Assembly (NCBI GenBank): GCA_945861175.1
Contig: CAMATR010000045.1
Span: 1 to 8,550 of the forward strand
From: Chitinophaga pinensis
Lineage (GTDB): Bacteria; Bacteroidota; Bacteroidia; Flavobacteriales_D; Crocinitomicaceae
DNA length: 8,550 nucleotides
Reading direction: 5' to 3'
Shown here piece by piece: positions 6,473 to 8,550 of this stretch. Positions within the stretch are counted from its first letter, which is position 1. Every line of letters begins with the position of its first letter. The notes beneath the pieces were generated by a model, which saw nothing but the letters and a program-made list of their open reading frames with translations, was not told where the DNA came from and did not search any database. Made by a program: the position numbers and the translations under genes.

Positions 6473-6823
6473 ATGTTAATACAAGTAGTAAAATCAAAAA
6501 TCCATAGAGTTAAAGTCACACAGGCCGACCTTAATTATATTGGAAGTGTTACGATTGATGAAGAGCTCATGGAAGCAGCAAATTTGCTCGAGGGGGAACG
6601 GGTACAAATTGTGAACATTAATAATGGCGAACGTTTTGAAACGTATGTTATCAAAGGCGCCAGGAAATCGGGTACTATTTGTCTTAACGGCCCAGCAGCA
6701 AGAAGAGTAGCAATGGGTGACATTATCATTATTATCGGATACGGATTCATGGATTTTGAGGAGGCAAAAACGTTCAAGCCAAGCCTAGTCTTTCCCGACG
6801 AAGAAACAAATCTTATTGATTGA
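6473..6823 (+). CDS. panD: Aspartate 1-decarboxylase proenzyme
   Basis: The 116-residue protein matches PanD along its length and keeps the E. coli numbering. It decarboxylates L-aspartate to beta-alanine, the second substrate of PanC. It is made as a proenzyme that cleaves itself between Gly24 and Ser25 (seen here as 'NYIGSVTI'), turning Ser25 into the pyruvoyl cofactor. Other active-site residues are in place: K9 and H11 in 'KSKIHR', Y22, R54-F-E-T57-Y58, and N72 in 'NGPAARR' (72-78). The C-terminal 'MDFEEAKTFKPSLVFPDEE' is typical of the family. The reading starts at the only ATG close to the promoter. Its TGA shares one base with the ATG of the next gene (TGATG), so the downstream membrane protein is probably translated by coupling. 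Confidence 0.97.
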   Translation: MLIQVVKSKIHRVKVTQADLNYIGSVTIDEELMEAANLLEGERVQIVNINNGERFETYVIKGARKSGTICLNGPAARRVAMGDIIIIIGYGFMDFEEAKTFKPSLVFPDEETNLID

Positions 6824-7851
6824 TGTCGAAAAAATTCTTTTTGACTTTTGTTAAAACTGTTTTGCCTTTGCTCTTAGGAGCTTATTTGATATGGCATTCG
6901 TTTACCAGTATGTTGCCGAAAGATGAAATTCAATTTTACAAAGCCATAAAAGAAGCTGATTATTTTTGGATTATTTTGACTTTAATTATTAGTTCTCTTT
7001 CACTTTTTTCGAGGGCGTATAGATGGAAATATGCTTTAGAACCTTTAGGTTATACCACTAAATTTTGGCATCGTTACCATGCCATCATGATTGGTTATTT
7101 AATTAATCTAACCATCCCAAGAGCAGGCGAAGCCTCAAGAGCAGCTATGCTTTACCGATCTGATGAAGTACCATTTTCAACTTCATTTGGAACAGTCATT
7201 GCCGAAAGAGCAGTTGATCTCGTTATTCTATTATTACTAATTGCTTTTACAGCTTATGTTGGATATGATGATTTCTTTGCGATTATCAATCAAATAAAAA
7301 AAAATGATTTTGGAGGAACTTCTGCTGATGGAAGCGTATTTCCTTGGAAAATAGTTATCTCAATTACATTCGTTTTGGGCGGAATTGTAGCCTTATATTT
7401 ATTCATAAAAAAACAGAGATTGCGCTTAAAGGCAATAGGATTTGTAAAAGATGCTTTTGCAGGATTGTTCTCGATTTTCAAATTAAAAGCACCTTTGGCA
7501 TACATTAGTCACACCGTGTTTATTTGGGTTGCATACTTGTTCATGTTTGCAATGCCATTTTTTGCCCTAGAACAAACAGAAGATTTCCCTCTTTCGGGAA
7601 TTTTCTTGGGATTTATAGCTGGTTCAGTTGGTATGGTATTGACAAACGGCGGAATAGGAACATATCCTGTTCTAGTTGGTTTAGTTGTAGCCTTCTATAT
7701 AGAAAAAGATTATCCAGAACAAGCTTTAGGAATAGGAACAGCCTTGGGTTGGATCATCTGGTTATCTCAAACCCTACTAATGATCCTTCTTGGATTAATA
7801 TCATTGGTATTATTACCTAACAATTATTCGAAGGAAAATGAGCCGTCTTGA
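6823..7851 (+). CDS. PF03706-family multi-pass membrane protein (lysylphosphatidylglycerol synthase TM region-like, UPF0104)
   Basis: The 342-residue inner membrane protein has about eight hydrophobic segments (roughly residues 7-25, 47-64, 84-99, 131-147, 174-195, 225-247, 257-293 and 302-332). Conserved family motifs are 'NLTIPRAGEASR' (95-106) with the P-R-x-G-E core, 'AER' (127-129) in front of the fourth segment, and 'TNGGIGTYP' (274-282). The family includes the flippase-like half of MprF and YbhN-type proteins. The soluble lysyl-transferase domain of MprF is absent, so it should not be called a lysyltransferase; transport or flipping of a lipid-linked substrate is an inference and the substrate is unknown. 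ATG at 6823 was preferred to TTG at 6820, because ATG overlaps the panD stop as TGATG and gives a standard M-S-K-K start. The 3' end overlaps rfaE2 by 14 bases. Confidence 0.9.
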   Translation: MSKKFFLTFVKTVLPLLLGAYLIWHSFTSMLPKDEIQFYKAIKEADYFWIILTLIISSLSLFSRAYRWKYALEPLGYTTKFWHRYHAIMIGYLINLTIPRAGEASRAAMLYRSDEVPFSTSFGTVIAERAVDLVILLLLIAFTAYVGYDDFFAIINQIKKNDFGGTSADGSVFPWKIVISITFVLGGIVALYLFIKKQRLRLKAIGFVKDAFAGLFSIFKLKAPLAYISHTVFIWVAYLFMFAMPFFALEQTEDFPLSGIFLGFIAGSVGMVLTNGGIGTYPVLVGLVVAFYIEKDYPEQALGIGTALGWIIWLSQTLLMILLGLISLVLLPNNYSKENEPS

Positions 7852-8353
7852 ATCACTTAAAAGTAAAATAGTATCTCTTGAAGATGCAGAACGAAGAGTA
7901 AATATGTGGCGCTTAAAAAGCGATAGAATCGTATTTACAAATGGGTGCTTTGACCTTTTGCATGAAGGACATGTTACCTATCTTGCAAAAGCAGCAGAAG
8001 AAGGCAATCGACTAGTGCTTGCATTGAACACAGATTCGTCAGTTAAAAGACAAGGAAAGGGAGATGATCGCCCTATCAATGGAGAGGGTTCAAGAGCAAT
8101 CGTTTTGGCAGCTTTAGGCTTTGTGGATCTGATTGTCCTTTTCGACCAAGATACTCCGTTTGAAATAATTGAATTACTTAAACCTGATGTATTGGTGAAA
8201 GGTGCAGATTATGATCCTAACGAACGAGATCCAAATTCCAAAAAATACATCGTGGGCTCTGATGCAGTTTTAAATTACGGAGGAGCGGTTAAGTCAATCG
8301 AACTAGTTGATGGATTTTCTACCACGGCGCTACTGGCAAAAGTCAGGAAATAA
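7838..8353 (+). CDS. rfaE2: D-glycero-beta-D-manno-heptose 1-phosphate adenylyltransferase
   Basis: The 171-residue protein is a stand-alone version of the C-terminal domain of HldE. It transfers AMP from ATP to heptose 1-phosphate to give ADP-heptose, the donor for the LPS inner core, in the cytoplasm. Motifs: 'FTNGCFDLLHEGHV' (33-46) with H42-x-G-H45, 'LALNTDSSVKR' (61-71), 'GDDRPIN' (75-81), 'VLVKGADY' (118-125) and the 'FSTTALL' loop (160-166). An extra stretch 'NERDPNSKKYI' (128-138) between the K-G-x-D-Y and G-S-D motifs, absent in E. coli HldE, is typical of Bacteroidota versions. The ribokinase-like HldA domain is missing, so the kinase must be encoded elsewhere. The ATG overlaps the upstream gene by 14 bases, after AAGGAAA. 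Similar cytidylyltransferases (glycerol-3-phosphate, TagD) are less likely given the length and the motifs. Confidence 0.94.
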   Translation: MSRLESLKSKIVSLEDAERRVNMWRLKSDRIVFTNGCFDLLHEGHVTYLAKAAEEGNRLVLALNTDSSVKRQGKGDDRPINGEGSRAIVLAALGFVDLIVLFDQDTPFEIIELLKPDVLVKGADYDPNERDPNSKKYIVGSDAVLNYGGAVKSIELVDGFSTTALLAKVRK

Positions 8354-8355
8354 AA

Positions 8356-8375
8356 AACCACCCCGAAAGGTGGTT
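8356..8375. terminator. Hairpin terminator shared by convergent rfaE2 and the PorP/SprF gene
   Basis: AACCACC (8356-8362) pairs perfectly with GGTGGTT (8369-8375) around a 6-base loop. On the plus strand it begins 3 bases after the rfaE2 stop but is followed only by the weak tract GTTTG. On the minus strand the stem is followed by TTTT-A-TTT (complement of 8348-8355), a better intrinsic terminator for the PorP/SprF-family gene, whose stop is at 8399. Confidence 0.8.
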
Positions 8376-8398
8376 GTTTGCAGCAGTATATAATTTGT

Positions 8399-8550
8399 TT
8401 AAATTCTCGATCTGAACCCACCACCATCGCCCATGTTGAAGCGAAGGAATAATTCAAATCCACCTTTTGCATTTGAAACTGTCTTCAAGCTTGAAATATT
8501 AATATCGTAAGCGAATCCTACAGAATATTGATCATATTCCATCATTACTT
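8399..8550 (-). CDS. PorP/SprF family T9SS membrane protein (3' end only)
   Basis: Reading the minus strand from the right edge gives 50 codons ending in TAA (8401-8399): 'MMEYDQYSVGFAYDINISS', then 'LKTVSNAKGGFELFLRFN', then 'MGDGGGFRSRI'. The 'YSVGFAYDIN-SSL' strand, 'S-N-A-K-G-G-F-E-L-F-L-R' strand and short basic tail are typical of the C-terminus of PorP/SprF-like proteins. These are outer-membrane beta-barrel proteins of the type IX secretion and gliding system, often encoded beside a large T9SS cargo gene. The N-terminal part and start lie beyond the window, so the family call rests on one short stretch. A terminator at 8356-8375 closes the gene. Confidence 0.78.
   Translation of the reverse strand, partial: VMMEYDQYSVGFAYDINISSLKTVSNAKGGFELFLRFNMGDGGGFRSRI

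Noticed and set aside
6535..6777. Minus-strand open frame inside panD
   Set aside because: Antisense to a fully conserved enzyme; no recognisable domain.
6820..6822. TTG start of the PF03706 membrane protein
   Set aside because: The next codon is ATG, overlapping the panD stop as TGATG, which is the more common arrangement.
7290..7820. Open frames at 7290-7505 (minus) and 7524-7820 (plus, other frame) inside the membrane protein gene
   Set aside because: Both lie within a well-supported gene with conserved motifs and have no domain of their own.
8275..8472. Minus-strand open frame across the rfaE2 end and the terminator
   Set aside because: It is in a different frame from the PorP/SprF-like tail and runs through the hairpin and the rfaE2 coding region.

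Overview
The window looks like ordinary chromosomal DNA of an AT-rich member of the Bacteroidota, most likely Flavobacteriales. The evidence is a type IX secretion (T9SS) type A sorting domain at the left end, the tail of a PorP/SprF-family protein at the right end, a DUF4270 lipoprotein (a Bacteroidota-specific family), and three exact matches to the Bacteroidota promoter -7 box TAnnTTTG placed just upstream of genes. I cannot name the genus from this sequence.

Layout, left to right. Bases 2-796 (+) are the 3' end of a large secreted surface protein with Ig/PKD-like domains and a T9SS C-terminal signal, closed by a strong hairpin terminator (814-845). A gene-poor stretch follows to 1172. A small pterin-4a-carbinolamine dehydratase gene (1173-1427, +) converges on a three-gene minus-strand unit. 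That unit is read from 5437 down to 1463 and encodes a GT5 'glycogen/starch synthase' N-terminal-domain protein, a DUF4270 lipoprotein, and GlmS. A 97-bp divergent promoter region (5438-5534) separates it from panC (5535-6383, +). An 89-bp gap with its own promoter leads to panD, a PF03706 (lysylphosphatidylglycerol-synthase-like/UPF0104) multi-pass membrane protein, and rfaE2; these three genes overlap end to start. A hairpin that can work in both directions (8356-8375) separates rfaE2 from the 3' end of a PorP/SprF-family gene on the minus strand (8399-8550).

How the genes relate. PanC and PanD supply pantothenate for coenzyme A: PanD makes beta-alanine and PanC joins it to pantoate. GlmS makes glucosamine-6-phosphate for peptidoglycan and LPS amino sugars. 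RfaE2 makes ADP-heptose for the LPS core. The PF03706 protein and DUF4270 lipoprotein are envelope proteins of unknown exact role, and the two end genes belong to T9SS surface biology. The common theme is cell-envelope building next to core metabolism.

I saw no mobile element, CRISPR array, tRNA, rRNA or defence system. The most interesting item is the GT5-stub/DUF4270/glmS operon: the 'glycogen synthase' has only the N-terminal domain and has lost the ADP-glucose-binding glycines, so its annotated enzymatic name is probably wrong.
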